Source: Betaproteobacteria bacterium (GTDB taxonomy: Bacteria > Pseudomonadota > Gammaproteobacteria > Burkholderiales > Burkholderiaceae_C). Taken from it: DNA of 64,000 bases. The notes beneath the pieces are model-generated. The model had not been told where the DNA came from. It searched no databases and was given only the letters and a program-made list of their open reading frames with translations. The stretch lies in the NCBI GenBank assembly GCA_016716535.1, contig JADJWD010000005.1:124001-188000 (forward strand), given 5' to 3'. Made by a program: the position numbers and the translations under genes. Of this stretch, positions 8,547 through 18,323 are shown in pieces; positions within the stretch are counted from its first letter, which is position 1, and every line of letters begins with the position of its first letter.

Positions 8547-10274
8547 ATGAACGGGCATCGGGCAGAGCGATTCGTCACGCGCGCGGCGCGTGGGCCCGCG
8601 TGGGTGACGTGGCTGGCGTGGCTGGCGTCGCTCTGCGTCGTGTTCGATGCCGGCGCCGCATCGCAGCCAGCCGCACCGGCGCCCGCGATCGCCGCAGCGC
8701 AACCGGCGAAGGCCAAGAGCACCGCCGACCATTCGAAGTTCAAGGAGCTGCAAGGCCCGTTCGCGAACGGCGAGCAGGTGACCAAGGCGTGCCTCGCCTG
8801 CCACACCGAGGCCGCGCGGCAGCTGATGGCCACGCGCCACTGGACCTGGGACTACACCAACCCGCAGACCGGGCAGCGGCTGGGCAAGAAGACGATGCTC
8901 AACGCGTTTTGCATCGGTGACCAATCGAACGAGCCGTTTTGCCAGTCGTGCCACATCGGCTACGGCTGGAAGGACAAGAGCTTCGACTTCAAGGTCGAGA
9001 CGCGCGTCGATTGCCTCGTCTGCCACCACACCGGCGGCTACCGCAAGCCCGCCGGGATGGCCGGCGAGGTGCCGACGGTGCGCACCGAGCTGCCCGCGGG
9101 CTCGGGCAACTTCATCGAGCCGGTCGATCTGGCCAAGGTCGCGCAGGCGGTCGGCGCGACGCGCACCAACAACTGCGGCACTTGCCACTACCACGGCGGC
9201 GGTGGTGACGGCGTGAAGCACGGCGACCTCGACTCGTCGCTCGACCGCGCGAGCCGCGATCTCGACGTGCACATGGCCTCCAAGGCTCAGGGCGGCGCGG
9301 GCTTCGCCTGCTCGACCTGCCACGAGGCCGACGGCCATCGCCTTGCCGGCAGCCGCATCGAGATGACGGCGGCCGACCCGCATGGTCCGCGCCTGCGCGG
9401 CGACAGCTCGCACCCCGAGCGCAGCGCCGCCACCTGCCAGAGCTGCCACGGCCACAAGCCGCACAAGCAGAGCGTGCTCAAGGTCGAGCTGCTGAACAAC
9501 CACACCGACAAGCTCGCCTGCCAGGCCTGCCACGTGCCCGAGTTCGCACGCGGCGGCGTGCCGACGAAGATGGCCTGGGACTGGTCCACCGCCGGAAAGC
9601 TGACGCCCGCGGGCAAGCCGTTCCAGAAGAAGGACGAGCACGGCCACGTGGTCTACGACAGCAAGAAGGGCGACTTCAAGCTCGGCCAGAACGTGCGGCC
9701 CGACTACGTGTGGTTCAACGGCCGTGTGACCTACACGACGCAGCAGACGACGATCGACCCGGCGAAGACCGTGCCGATCAACACCTTCCACGGCAGCCCC
9801 GACGATCCGGGGTCGCGCATCTGGCCGGTGAAACGCTTTGCCGGCAAGCAGCCCTTCGACCTCGAACACAAGCGCCTGCTCGTGCCGCACACGGCGGTGC
9901 CCGACGACACGGCGTTCTGGTTCAACTTCGACTGGCCGAAGGCGCTGGCCGCGGGCGCCGAGGCCACCGGCATGCCCTACAGCGGCAAGTTCGCCTTCGT
10001 CGCGACCGAGATGCTGTGGCCGATCACGCACATGGTGGCGCCGAAGGAGAAGACCGCGCGCTGCTCGTCGTGCCACACGGACGCCGCGACGAGCCGCCTC
10101 GCCAGCCTGCCGGGCGTGTACCTGCCGGCGCGCGACCACCACCCTTGGATCGACCGCATCGGCTGGCTGGCCGTGGCCGCGGCGCTGGCGGGCGTGCTGC
10201 TGCATGCGGGCGCGCGCGTCGTCACGAGCCGGCGCAACGCGCGCACAGATCGGCAAGGAGGCCGCCATGGCTGA
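8547..10274 (+). CDS. Octaheme c-type cytochrome, tetrathionate-reductase (Otr) family, membrane-anchored
   Basis: 575 residues from ATG 8547, which has AGGAGG at 8533-8538. A signal sequence (about residues 18-38) precedes eight CxxCH sites, first cysteines at residues 82, 132, 156, 210, 255, 297, 325 and 506. This is the heme count and spacing pattern of Otr-family cytochromes, which reduce tetrathionate, nitrite or hydroxylamine in vitro. A membrane helix at about 536-558 follows the last heme, so the protein is periplasmic with a C-terminal anchor. The cytochrome b gene overlaps by eight bases, suggesting quinol-linked electron delivery. The physiological substrate is unknown. Confidence 0.92.
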   Translation: MNGHRAERFVTRAARGPAWVTWLAWLASLCVVFDAGAASQPAAPAPAIAAAQPAKAKSTADHSKFKELQGPFANGEQVTKACLACHTEAARQLMATRHWTWDYTNPQTGQRLGKKTMLNAFCIGDQSNEPFCQSCHIGYGWKDKSFDFKVETRVDCLVCHHTGGYRKPAGMAGEVPTVRTELPAGSGNFIEPVDLAKVAQAVGATRTNNCGTCHYHGGGGDGVKHGDLDSSLDRASRDLDVHMASKAQGGAGFACSTCHEADGHRLAGSRIEMTAADPHGPRLRGDSSHPERSAATCQSCHGHKPHKQSVLKVELLNNHTDKLACQACHVPEFARGGVPTKMAWDWSTAGKLTPAGKPFQKKDEHGHVVYDSKKGDFKLGQNVRPDYVWFNGRVTYTTQQTTIDPAKTVPINTFHGSPDDPGSRIWPVKRFAGKQPFDLEHKRLLVPHTAVPDDTAFWFNFDWPKALAAGAEATGMPYSGKFAFVATEMLWPITHMVAPKEKTARCSSCHTDAATSRLASLPGVYLPARDHHPWIDRIGWLAVAAALAGVLLHAGARVVTSRRNARTDRQGGRHG

Positions 10275-10896
10275 ACGCATCCTGCTGTACAAGCGTTACG
10301 AGCGCTTCTGGCACTGGTCGCAGGCCGTGCTGGTGCTGACGATGCTCGTCACCGGCTTCGAGATCCACGGCAGCTACGAGTTGCTGCACTTCAAGAAGGC
10401 GGTCGAGGTGCACACCTTTGCCGCCTGGGCGCTGATCGTGCTGTGGGCCTTCACGATCTTCTGGCAGTTCACCACCGGCGAATGGCGCCAGTACATCCCG
10501 ACGATGGCGAGGGTCGGTGTGATGGCGCGCTACTACGCCTTCGACATCTTCCGCGGCGCGCCGCATCCCTTCCACAAGACTGCGGCGAGCAAGCACAACC
10601 CGCTGCAGCGGCTGACCTACCTCGTGCTGCTGGCGGTGATCTCGCCGCTGATCTGGGGCTCGGGGCTGCTCTACCTGCTGCGCGCGGGGTGGCCGAAGCT
10701 CGGCATCGACGCCTGGCTGACGCTCCAAGGCGTCGCCTGGGCGCACACCGCCGGCGCCTTCCTGATGCTGTGCTTCGTCATCGTGCACGTGTACCTGACG
10801 ACCACCGGGCACACGGTCTTCGCGCACATCAAGACGATGATCACCGGCTGGGAAGACGTGCCGGACGAGCCTCCGGCGCGCGGCAAGGCCAGCTAG
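10267..10896 (+). CDS. Di-heme cytochrome b-type membrane subunit
   Basis: 209 residues, four predicted membrane helices (about 15-37, 50-72, 118-140, 160-182). Histidines in ERFWHWSQ, EVHTFAAW, WAHTAGAF and VIVHVYL sit in the helices at positions suitable for two b hemes, as in the cytochrome b561 / formate-dehydrogenase gamma / NapC-like cytochrome b superfamily. The start overlaps the octaheme gene by eight bases and follows AAGGAGG within its 3' end. The likely role is to oxidise quinol and pass electrons to the octaheme subunit (inference from context). Confidence 0.88.
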   Translation: MAERILLYKRYERFWHWSQAVLVLTMLVTGFEIHGSYELLHFKKAVEVHTFAAWALIVLWAFTIFWQFTTGEWRQYIPTMARVGVMARYYAFDIFRGAPHPFHKTAASKHNPLQRLTYLVLLAVISPLIWGSGLLYLLRAGWPKLGIDAWLTLQGVAWAHTAGAFLMLCFVIVHVYLTTTGHTVFAHIKTMITGWEDVPDEPPARGKAS

Positions 10897-10945
10897 CGCG
10901 GCCGCGGCGCGCGATCGCCGGATCGCGGCGCGCGGGCCGCCGCCC

Positions 10946-12274
10946 TCACGAGAAATGCAGCCCCGGCACGCGCAGCCACGGCAGGCAGGTGCTGCCGGTG
11001 TCCATGCGCTCGCGGCTGACGGCGGCCACGTCGCGCAGGATGCGGGCGACGTTGCCCGAGATCATCGTCTCCGACAGCGCCGCGCCGACGCGGCCGCCTT
11101 CGACGAGGAAGCTGTTCTTGATGACGCCCGAGAAGTCGCCATTCGGCGCCGGGTTGCCCATCGACAGCCGGTCGACGAGCGCGCCGCGCGGCACCGCGGC
11201 GATCATCGTCTCGAGCGCGGTGTTGCCCGGCAGCAGCTCCCAGCCCGAGGCGGCCACCGGCCGGTGCGGCAGGCCGGTCTTGCGGCTGCCGTAGAGGCTG
11301 GGCGCGAGCTGCGTCAGCCGGCCGGCGTCGAGCAGCGCGACAGCCGGCGCGACGAAGGCGTCGGCGGTCAGCGGCGTGCAGCCGGGGCCGTCGTAGCGGC
11401 TCTTGAGCGTCAGCAGCGGCGAGGCGATCATGTCGCCGACGCGCTCGCGGTACAGCGAGCTGCCGTCGATCAGTGGCCCGTCGCCGAGCTGCTCCATCAA
11501 CCAGTCGAGCAGGTCGGTGACGGCGTGCGGCGTGAAGATCACGTCGCCGACGAAGCGCTCGCCGATCGGCTGCGTGTGCACCTGGCGCACCAGCTCGCGC
11601 ATCATCGTGTCGGCGCCGAAGAGCGCCGGCACGCCGGCCAGCGTGTCGGCCAGGCCGCCGACGTAGTTGAACGAACTGGCCTGCGGGCCCTCACGCGCGA
11701 GACCGAAGACGGACAGCTCGAGCCAGCCGAGGTCACACGCGAGGTCGGTGCCGCCGGTGGTCAGCGTGCGTTGACGCACTTGCTGGTGCGCGGCCAGCCC
11801 CTCCTCGATCATCATCGCCGGCGCTTCGCGTTCGCGCCAGGCGAGCAGCGTCTTCGCGGCCGCCGTCAGCTCGCCCGGATCGCAGAGCTGCGGACCCCGT
11901 TCGATGCGCGTGTGCTGGCCGGCCGAGAGCGCATTGGCGTCGTCCTGCGGCGCCGCGAGCGTGGCCTGCCACAGCGACTCGACGAGGGCGTCGATGCCGG
12001 CTTCGCCGAGGTCGCTGCCCTCGGTGGCGGCGCGGCGGCCGTCCTTCAGGCCGACGAGCGCGAGCTTGTGCCGCTCGCTGCTGCGCAACAGGCTCGGCTC
12101 GTTGTGCGCGATGTTCAGCTCGCGGCGCACGCTGCGGCTCACGCTCACCTGCGCGGCGTCGAAGCCGCGCCGCGCGAGTTGGTCGAGCACCCGCTCGGCG
12201 GTGGCGTGGATGTCGGGACTCGTTGCGGTTGCGGGCGCGGGAACAGCCGCCGTCGTCTTCGTCGCGCTGCTCAT
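10946..12274 (-). CDS. pmbA: TldE/PmbA family metalloprotease subunit
   Basis: 442 residues. PmbA/TldE is the non-catalytic partner of the TldD protease, which degrades peptides and matures antibiotic peptides such as microcin B17 and acts on CcdA in Escherichia coli. The sequence shows the family's C-terminal features (MGNPAPNGDFSGVIKNSFLVEGG) and lacks the HExxxH motif of TldD. The ATG overlaps the TldD stop by one base (TGATG on the minus strand), so the two subunits are translationally coupled. It may be the variant often annotated simply as TldD/PmbA family rather than the canonical PmbA. Confidence 0.82.
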   Translation of the reverse strand: MSSATKTTAAVPAPATATSPDIHATAERVLDQLARRGFDAAQVSVSRSVRRELNIAHNEPSLLRSSERHKLALVGLKDGRRAATEGSDLGEAGIDALVESLWQATLAAPQDDANALSAGQHTRIERGPQLCDPGELTAAAKTLLAWREREAPAMMIEEGLAAHQQVRQRTLTTGGTDLACDLGWLELSVFGLAREGPQASSFNYVGGLADTLAGVPALFGADTMMRELVRQVHTQPIGERFVGDVIFTPHAVTDLLDWLMEQLGDGPLIDGSSLYRERVGDMIASPLLTLKSRYDGPGCTPLTADAFVAPAVALLDAGRLTQLAPSLYGSRKTGLPHRPVAASGWELLPGNTALETMIAAVPRGALVDRLSMGNPAPNGDFSGVIKNSFLVEGGRVGAALSETMISGNVARILRDVAAVSRERMDTGSTCLPWLRVPGLHFS

Positions 12275-13623
12275 CACTCGCCTCCCAGGTGCGCCAGCGC
12301 GCGCAGTGCCGGGCCGCCGACCGAGACGACCATCGGCTGCTTCTTGCCGCAGTAGCCGTTGCAGTTCCACTCCATCTCGCGGCCGACGGCGTCGACGCTT
12401 TGCAGCACCTTCAGCGCCGAGCCGGAGACGGTGGTGTCGCGGATCGCGCGGCCGAGCTTGCCGCCCTTGATCTCGTAGCCGAGGTCGATGCCGAACATGA
12501 ACTCGGTCGTCGCGTCGGCCTGGCCGTTGCCGCTCTTGAGCAGCAGGTAGCCGTCGTCGACGCCTTCGATCATCTGCGCCAGCGTCGAGGTGCCCGGCAG
12601 GATCGCCGTGTTGCGCATGCGCACGAGCGGCTCGTCGTCGGGCGCGTAGGCGCGCGCGTTGCCGGTGGGCGCGCGATCGAGGCGCGCCGCGGTCTCGCGG
12701 CTGTGCATGAACTCGCGCAGCACGCCGCGCTCGATCAGCGTCACGTCGCGCGCCGGCGTGCCTTCGTCGTCGACGTAGACCGGGCACATCAGCTCGCTGC
12801 CTTCGAAGTGGTGCGCGAGATCGGCCATCGTCACGAGGTCGCTGGCCACCGGGCGGCCGACGAGGTCGGCGGTGATCGCGCCGCCGAGCACCGAGTCGGC
12901 CTCGCACGGGTGGCCCATCGCCTCGTGCGCGAGCATGCCGGCGAGTTCCGCCGCCATCACCACGCGATGCAGCCCGCCGCGCGCCGGCACCGCCTGGCGC
13001 TTGGCCTGCAGATGCTCGTACAGCGCGTCGAGCTTCGGCGTGAAGGCGGCGACCGACCAGTCGATGTCGGCCAGTGTGCCGATGCCCGAGACGATCTCCA
13101 TCAGTTCGATCGGGGCGCCGTCGGCGTCTTCGGCGACCAGCGCCACGTAGGCGGCGGCGCGCTGGATGCGCGAAAGCGACGTGCCGCGGCCGTCGCCGAG
13201 TTCGAGTTCCTTGACGTGGTGTTCGTCGGTGGCGATGAGGCGCGTGCTGCGCAGGCCCGGGTAACGCTGCATGCAGAAGGCGTGCAGTTCCGCGAGGCGC
13301 TCGATCGCCTCGCCGGCCGGCAACTCGCCGCGGCCGTGTTCGGCCTGGCGGCCGGAGTACACGGCGTCGGGCAGCGCGAGCACGCGGCGCGCGCCGAAGC
13401 CGGTCATCGCCGCGGCGTTGTCGCGCGCTTCGTTCTGCACGCGGCTGATTGCGGCCGCATCGTCGGCCGGCGACGACGCAAAGCCCCAGTAGCCGCCGCC
13501 ATAGGCGCGGGCGCTGGCGCCGGCCTGCACCGCGCGGACGTTGCCGGTGAGGTTGCCGTCGACCATCGCGAGGCGCGTCTTGCGCAGCTCGTGGCGGCGC
13601 GTTTCGAGGTAGGCAGTGCTCAT
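12274..13623 (-). CDS. tldD: TldD family metalloprotease, catalytic subunit
   Basis: 449 residues. The zinc-binding motif HEAMGH (HExxxH) lies at about residue 236, in the context AGMLAHEAMGHPCEAD, followed by the distal GCNGYCGK-like cysteine segment (WNCNGYCGKKQPM) near the C-terminus. This is the active protease of the TldD/TldE heterodimer. The start at ATG 13623 was chosen at MSTAYLETRR; the reading frame stays open far upstream only because of base composition. PmbA follows with a one-base overlap. Confidence 0.85.
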   Translation of the reverse strand: MSTAYLETRRHELRKTRLAMVDGNLTGNVRAVQAGASARAYGGGYWGFASSPADDAAAISRVQNEARDNAAAMTGFGARRVLALPDAVYSGRQAEHGRGELPAGEAIERLAELHAFCMQRYPGLRSTRLIATDEHHVKELELGDGRGTSLSRIQRAAAYVALVAEDADGAPIELMEIVSGIGTLADIDWSVAAFTPKLDALYEHLQAKRQAVPARGGLHRVVMAAELAGMLAHEAMGHPCEADSVLGGAITADLVGRPVASDLVTMADLAHHFEGSELMCPVYVDDEGTPARDVTLIERGVLREFMHSRETAARLDRAPTGNARAYAPDDEPLVRMRNTAILPGTSTLAQMIEGVDDGYLLLKSGNGQADATTEFMFGIDLGYEIKGGKLGRAIRDTTVSGSALKVLQSVDAVGREMEWNCNGYCGKKQPMVVSVGGPALRALAHLGGE

Positions 13624-13886
13624 GAAAGCGGGCGCCGATGGCGCGCGAAGCATGCGAGGGGCGCGGATGCTAAGCGAGCGGCGATGCCGCTGCGGGGGTG
13701 GGGTTGAGGGAGGGTGATCGTTGGGGGCGCCGCAGGCTCTGGCCCAGGTTTGCGCGAGATCGGGCCACCGGGGGTCCCCACTGCGCTCGTGTCCCATTCT
13801 TGGCTTCGCTCGCCCACGATGCATCCTTTTGCCCTTGCTCAACCGGCACTCTCCGCAAGCGAGAGAGGGAAGCGAGACTCCTCCGG

Positions 13887-16800
13887 CTACTGCGCGTTCA
13901 AGTTCCCCGCCGGGATCGCCACATAGGTGCTCTGCCCGGGCCGCCGCCAGCGCAGTTGCATCACGGCGCCGCCGCCGCGTTCGTAGTACTCGAGGACGAT
14001 GGCCACGCGCTGGCCGGCGGTGAGCGTGATGTTGCTGGTGGTGTTGGCCGTGGGCGAGTGGTCGGTCCAGTTGTCGATGCGCTGCGTGCCGCCAACCCAG
14101 AGCCGCACGCCGTCGTCGCTGTTCGTCTGGAAGCGATACGTGCCGCTCGTCGGCACGGTCAGCGTGCCGGTCCAGCGCACCGAGAAGTTGTCGGCCGGCA
14201 CGCCGATCGCGGGGCGGTTGGTGGTCCAGTCGAAATTGACGGCCTCGATGCGCTGCACGAGCGGCGTGCCGCTCGGCGTGACGCCGGCGTAGTAGCTGCC
14301 GAGCAGGCCGGTGCCGCTGGTGGCCTTGGTGGGCGCGGCGCCTTCGTCGCTGCCGAGTTCGCGCACGTAGGCCGCGAGCCGTGTCACATCGGCGCTGGCG
14401 AGGCCGTGGCCGGCGTGCGCGGTGATCGCCGCTTCGAGCGTCGCCGCCGAGCCGTCGTGAAGGTACGGCGCCGTCGCCCAGGCGTCGCGCAGCGTCGGCA
14501 CGTCGATGCCGGCGAGCGCGCTGTGCAGACGCGCGCCGCTGGTTGCCTTCAACGTGCCGATGTCGGCCGGGGCGCCGCCGCTGGCGCTGCGCGTGAAGGC
14601 GCTGCCGGCATGGCAGCTCGCGCAGCCGGCATTGATGAACACCGTGCGGCCTTCGGCGGCGGCGGTCGACAGGCCCGCGGCGCTCGGCCGGCTCGGACTC
14701 AGGTCGAAGGTGTTCAGCGAAGCGACGTAGGCGGCCATGTCGTCGAGGTCGCCCGACAGGCCCGCCTTCGTGTCGCCGAGCGGCTGGCTGCGCGTGCCGG
14801 CGAAGTAGGCCGCGTCGCTCATCAACCCGGTGCCGCCGGCGAGCGTGCGGATCTGGCCTTCGAAGTCCTGCAGCTCGTCGAAGTTGCTGCTCCAGTGCAG
14901 CCGGCCGTGGCCCAGGCTCGCGCGGCCGCGCAGCGCGATCGTGTTGCGCAGGCCCTCGCCTTGCGCGCGCAGGTCCCAGGTGCGGCCGTCGTGGCCGCCG
15001 TCGTTGTGGCAGCTCGCGCAGCTCATGTAGCGGTCGCGCGAAAGACGCGGGTCGCGCGCGTCGTAGAAGAGCTTCTTGCCGCGCACGACATTCGCCGCAA
15101 GCCGCTCGACGGCGATCGTCGGCAGCGCCGCCAGCGCCGGCGCATCGGTGCGCGCCTGCTCGGTCAGCGGCGTCAGGTCGAAGACGCCGACGGTGCGGTC
15201 CATGAAGTTGTGCACCCACAGCGTCTTGCGGTCGGGCGACACCAGCACGGCCTGCGGCGCGAAGCCGACGTCGATGCGCATGACCTGGTTGCGGCGGTGC
15301 GCGTCGATCACGGCGACCTCGCGGCTCGTCTCGAGCGCGACGAAGAGGTAGACCCCCAGCGGGTCGTAGGCGGCGGCGCTGGCGAGGCTGGCGTTGTCGT
15401 GGTCGATGCGCGCCGCGAGCTGCTCGCTCTGGCTGCTCATCACGATGCGCGAGCTGATCGCGCGCACGGTGTTCTGGAAGTTCAGCGCCAGGCCGTCGCG
15501 CTGCGTGCCGCGCGCGATGTTGTCCATCTTGCTCGGCACCCAGGCCTGCGTGCCGTCAGGCGAGATCGCCGCGGCGCCGAGGTAGTTGGGGATGCCGCGG
15601 CCCTGGTTCTCGGCGTCGGCGACGTTGCTGTGCGCGAGAGTGATCGTGCGCACCGTGCTCATCGTGTTGGCGTTGACGACGACGACCTGGCCGCCGCCGC
15701 CGGCGGTGTTGACGCTGGCCGTGGCCTCGCCGGCCAGCGGCGGCGTGATGAAGCGTGAGACGAAGGCGGTGCTGCCGTCGGCCGCGACGCTGACGTGGCG
15801 CGCGTTCGCGCCGACCGCCAGCGTGCCGGTGGTGGCGAAGGTGGCGGTGTTGATCTTCAGCAGCTGGCCGGTGCCTTCGAGCGCGACGAGCGCGCTGTTG
15901 GAAGCCGCCGCCATGGCGATGCCGTACGGCTGGCCGCCGCGCGGCACGCTCAGGCTGCGCGTCACCGTCAGCGTGCTCGCGCTGATGATGCTGATCGTGC
16001 CGCTGCCGCGGTTGCTGACCCACACCGAGCCGTCGGGCGCGATCGACAGCGCGCGCGGCGCGGTGCCGACGTTGATCTCGGCGACGCGCGTGCGCGCCGC
16101 GGTGTCGAAGACCGAGACGGAGTTGTTGTCCGGGTTGACGACCCACAGGCGCGCCGAAGCGCCGTTGCGCGCCTCCCACGCCATCTGGCCGCTCGTGCGC
16201 GGCGCCTGCGCGGTGGGCGCGAGGAAGACCTGGTGCATCACCGTGCTCGAACCGGTGGCGCCGGTGGCGTCGGTCACGTCGACGGTGACGTAGTAGATGC
16301 CGGGCGCAGCGAACGTGCGCGTCGCGCTGCCGCTCGTCGACCAGGCGGTCGGCGCGCTGCCGTCGCCGAAGTTCCAGCGGTAGCGCACGCCGTCGCCGCT
16401 GGCCACGGCGTTGAAGGTGGCCGTCGCACCGGAGACGCTCGGCGGCGGCACGTTCGTCGACTGGATCGCCAGCACGGCGCCGCTGCCGTTGATCGTCCAG
16501 GTGAAGGTGGCGCTGGCGCTGTTGCGGCCGTCGCTGGCGGCGACGGTGACGCTGTAGGTGCCGGGCGCGTTCGGCGTGCCGGTGATGCGGCCGCTGGCCG
16601 CGTCGATCGAGAGGCCCGGCGGCAGGCCGCTGGCCGAGTAGCCGAGCGCATCGCCGTTCGGGTCGCTGGCGTTGAGTTGTAGCGGCGGGATCGCCGTGCC
16701 GACGCTGCCGCCCTGGTTGCCGGGCGAGGCGATCGTCGGCGCGACGGCGACGTTGAGCGCGCCGGCGACGTTGACGCGCACCATCTTCGCCACCGACGGC

Positions 16801-18323
16801 ACGCCGGCGCTGTCGAAGACGAACATCATCCACATGCCCGGCGGCACGTCGGAGGCGCGGGCCGGGATCTGCACGGCGAGCGAGCCGTCGGCCGCGGCGG
16901 TGAACGGCAGGTCGACGAAGCGCTGGTCCATGTTCCAGCTGTGCGTGACCGAGCCGGTCTTCACGAAGGTGACGCGGCTGGCCGGCCGGCCATTGGCGTG
17001 CGAGAAGCGCACCGCCACCGTCTTGCCCGGGTCGACGAAGGTCGGCGCGGTGGTGATGACGGGGCGCACGGCCTCGGTGGCGCCGCTCGTGAAGAGGTAA
17101 GGCGGGTGGTAGATCTCGCCGTTCAGGTTGTTCTGCGGCCCCGGCGCACCGCCGCCGGCGACGAGCACCGTCGCGTCGGGCAGCAAGAGGCCGATGCTGT
17201 GATAAAGGCGCGTGCGCACGCCGGTGGCGCCGCGGGTCCACTGCCCGGTGGCCGGGTTCCAGATCTCGGCGTCGTAGACGACGTCGGTCATCGCGTTCCA
17301 CACGCGGCTGCCGCCGGTGGCGAGCACCTTGCCGTCGGCCAGCAGCGTGGCCGTGCCGAGGCGCCGCTGCATCGCCATCGACGCGGTGTTGGTGACGCTC
17401 GGCGTGCCGCCGCCGGTGATGTCGATGACGATGGCGCCGTTGCTGTTGCCGCCGAACTGCAGGATGCGCCCGGGCGCGAACATCGCCGCGCTCGAGTCGC
17501 TGCCGGTCACCGCCGAGCTGAACTGGCCGACGTGGGTGATCGTGCCGTTGCCCAGCGTGTTGATGTAGTACATGCGCCCGGCGCTGTCGAAGCCGAAGAT
17601 GCGGCCGTCGGGCGCGACGAAGTTGCGCGGGTACATGTAGTCCAGCGCGCCGGTGTTGGCGCCGGAGAGCAGCCTGAAGCTGCCGTTGGCGGCGCGGATC
17701 TCGGGCCGGTCGGTGCCGCCGGTGCCGCCCTGGATGTAGATCTCGCCGTTCAGCAGCATCGTCGACGTCGAGTACCAGCGCGCGCGGTTCATGTTGCCCT
17801 GGCGCGTCAGCGAGTCGTTGGCGGTGCTGTAGAGGTTGCTGTTGTTGTTGCCGGTGTTCGTGGTGGCGGTGCCGGTCCAGTTGTCGCCGCCGGCGATGAA
17901 GACCTGGTCGCCGGCCGGCAGCAGGATCTGGCTGCTGCAGAAGATGTCGGTGGCGGTGCCGTTGCTGAAGGTGGTGTGGCTGTTGTCCTCGATGTCCCAC
18001 ACCGCGTACTGGAAGATCGCCGTCTGGCGGCCGGTGTTGTCGGTGCCGTAGCTGAGCACGCGGCCGTCGGCGGTGAGCACGGCGTGCACCGGGATCACCG
18101 GCCACGGCTGCACGGGCCCGAACTGGCCCCGGATGTGCGCGTCGGTGCGCACCGGCGTGCCAGGCGGCAGCTTGCCGCGCTGCGCCGGTTCGGCGCCCGC
18201 GGCCTTTCCCTCGTGGGACCCCTCGGTGGCATCGTCGCCGCCCCCTCCGCAAGACGCCAGCAGCGTGGCGATGGCAATGGCCGACAGCGCCGCGCGTGCG
18301 GCCCGCAAGGAGCGATCCCTCAT
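13887..18323 (-). CDS. Giant lipoprotein: galactose-oxidase-like copper radical oxidase fused to Ig, PKD, YVTN propeller, di-heme peroxidase-like and PA14 domains
   Basis: 1478 residues; start at ATG 18323 (GGAG seven bases upstream). Lipobox LLASC, Cys25. Domains in order: Kelch/galactose-oxidase propeller (about 60-400) and DUF1929-type domain (405-505), Ig-like (528-605), PKD (614-704), YVTN propeller (708-1048), di-heme cytochrome with CASCH at 1102 and 1234 (1071-1328), PA14 (1338-1478). All galactose-oxidase cofactor residues are recognisable: Cys129 (DIFCSS) and Tyr184 (ARWYST) for the thioether crosslink, Tyr374-His375 (RLYHS) and His461 (VTHSWN) as copper ligands. The heme part has MauG/Ccp-like motifs (GKKLFYD, APYLHDGSAATLE). 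Predicted to be an exported envelope oxidase using oxygen and making peroxide; the peroxidase-like part could consume it (inference). Substrate unknown. Confidence 0.88.
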   Translation of the reverse strand: MRDRSLRAARAALSAIAIATLLASCGGGGDDATEGSHEGKAAGAEPAQRGKLPPGTPVRTDAHIRGQFGPVQPWPVIPVHAVLTADGRVLSYGTDNTGRQTAIFQYAVWDIEDNSHTTFSNGTATDIFCSSQILLPAGDQVFIAGGDNWTGTATTNTGNNNSNLYSTANDSLTRQGNMNRARWYSTSTMLLNGEIYIQGGTGGTDRPEIRAANGSFRLLSGANTGALDYMYPRNFVAPDGRIFGFDSAGRMYYINTLGNGTITHVGQFSSAVTGSDSSAAMFAPGRILQFGGNSNGAIVIDITGGGTPSVTNTASMAMQRRLGTATLLADGKVLATGGSRVWNAMTDVVYDAEIWNPATGQWTRGATGVRTRLYHSIGLLLPDATVLVAGGGAPGPQNNLNGEIYHPPYLFTSGATEAVRPVITTAPTFVDPGKTVAVRFSHANGRPASRVTFVKTGSVTHSWNMDQRFVDLPFTAAADGSLAVQIPARASDVPPGMWMMFVFDSAGVPSVAKMVRVNVAGALNVAVAPTIASPGNQGGSVGTAIPPLQLNASDPNGDALGYSASGLPPGLSIDAASGRITGTPNAPGTYSVTVAASDGRNSASATFTWTINGSGAVLAIQSTNVPPPSVSGATATFNAVASGDGVRYRWNFGDGSAPTAWSTSGSATRTFAAPGIYYVTVDVTDATGATGSSTVMHQVFLAPTAQAPRTSGQMAWEARNGASARLWVVNPDNNSVSVFDTAARTRVAEINVGTAPRALSIAPDGSVWVSNRGSGTISIISASTLTVTRSLSVPRGGQPYGIAMAAASNSALVALEGTGQLLKINTATFATTGTLAVGANARHVSVAADGSTAFVSRFITPPLAGEATASVNTAGGGGQVVVVNANTMSTVRTITLAHSNVADAENQGRGIPNYLGAAAISPDGTQAWVPSKMDNIARGTQRDGLALNFQNTVRAISSRIVMSSQSEQLAARIDHDNASLASAAAYDPLGVYLFVALETSREVAVIDAHRRNQVMRIDVGFAPQAVLVSPDRKTLWVHNFMDRTVGVFDLTPLTEQARTDAPALAALPTIAVERLAANVVRGKKLFYDARDPRLSRDRYMSCASCHNDGGHDGRTWDLRAQGEGLRNTIALRGRASLGHGRLHWSSNFDELQDFEGQIRTLAGGTGLMSDAAYFAGTRSQPLGDTKAGLSGDLDDMAAYVASLNTFDLSPSRPSAAGLSTAAAEGRTVFINAGCASCHAGSAFTRSASGGAPADIGTLKATSGARLHSALAGIDVPTLRDAWATAPYLHDGSAATLEAAITAHAGHGLASADVTRLAAYVRELGSDEGAAPTKATSGTGLLGSYYAGVTPSGTPLVQRIEAVNFDWTTNRPAIGVPADNFSVRWTGTLTVPTSGTYRFQTNSDDGVRLWVGGTQRIDNWTDHSPTANTTSNITLTAGQRVAIVLEYYERGGGAVMQLRWRRPGQSTYVAIPAGNLNAQ

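Noticed and set aside
13624..15219. Apparent extension of the TldD frame to a 981-codon protein
   Set aside because: The added part lies antiparallel to (in another frame of) the oxidase lipoprotein gene and has no similarity to TldD; the family start MSTAYLETRR is at 13623.
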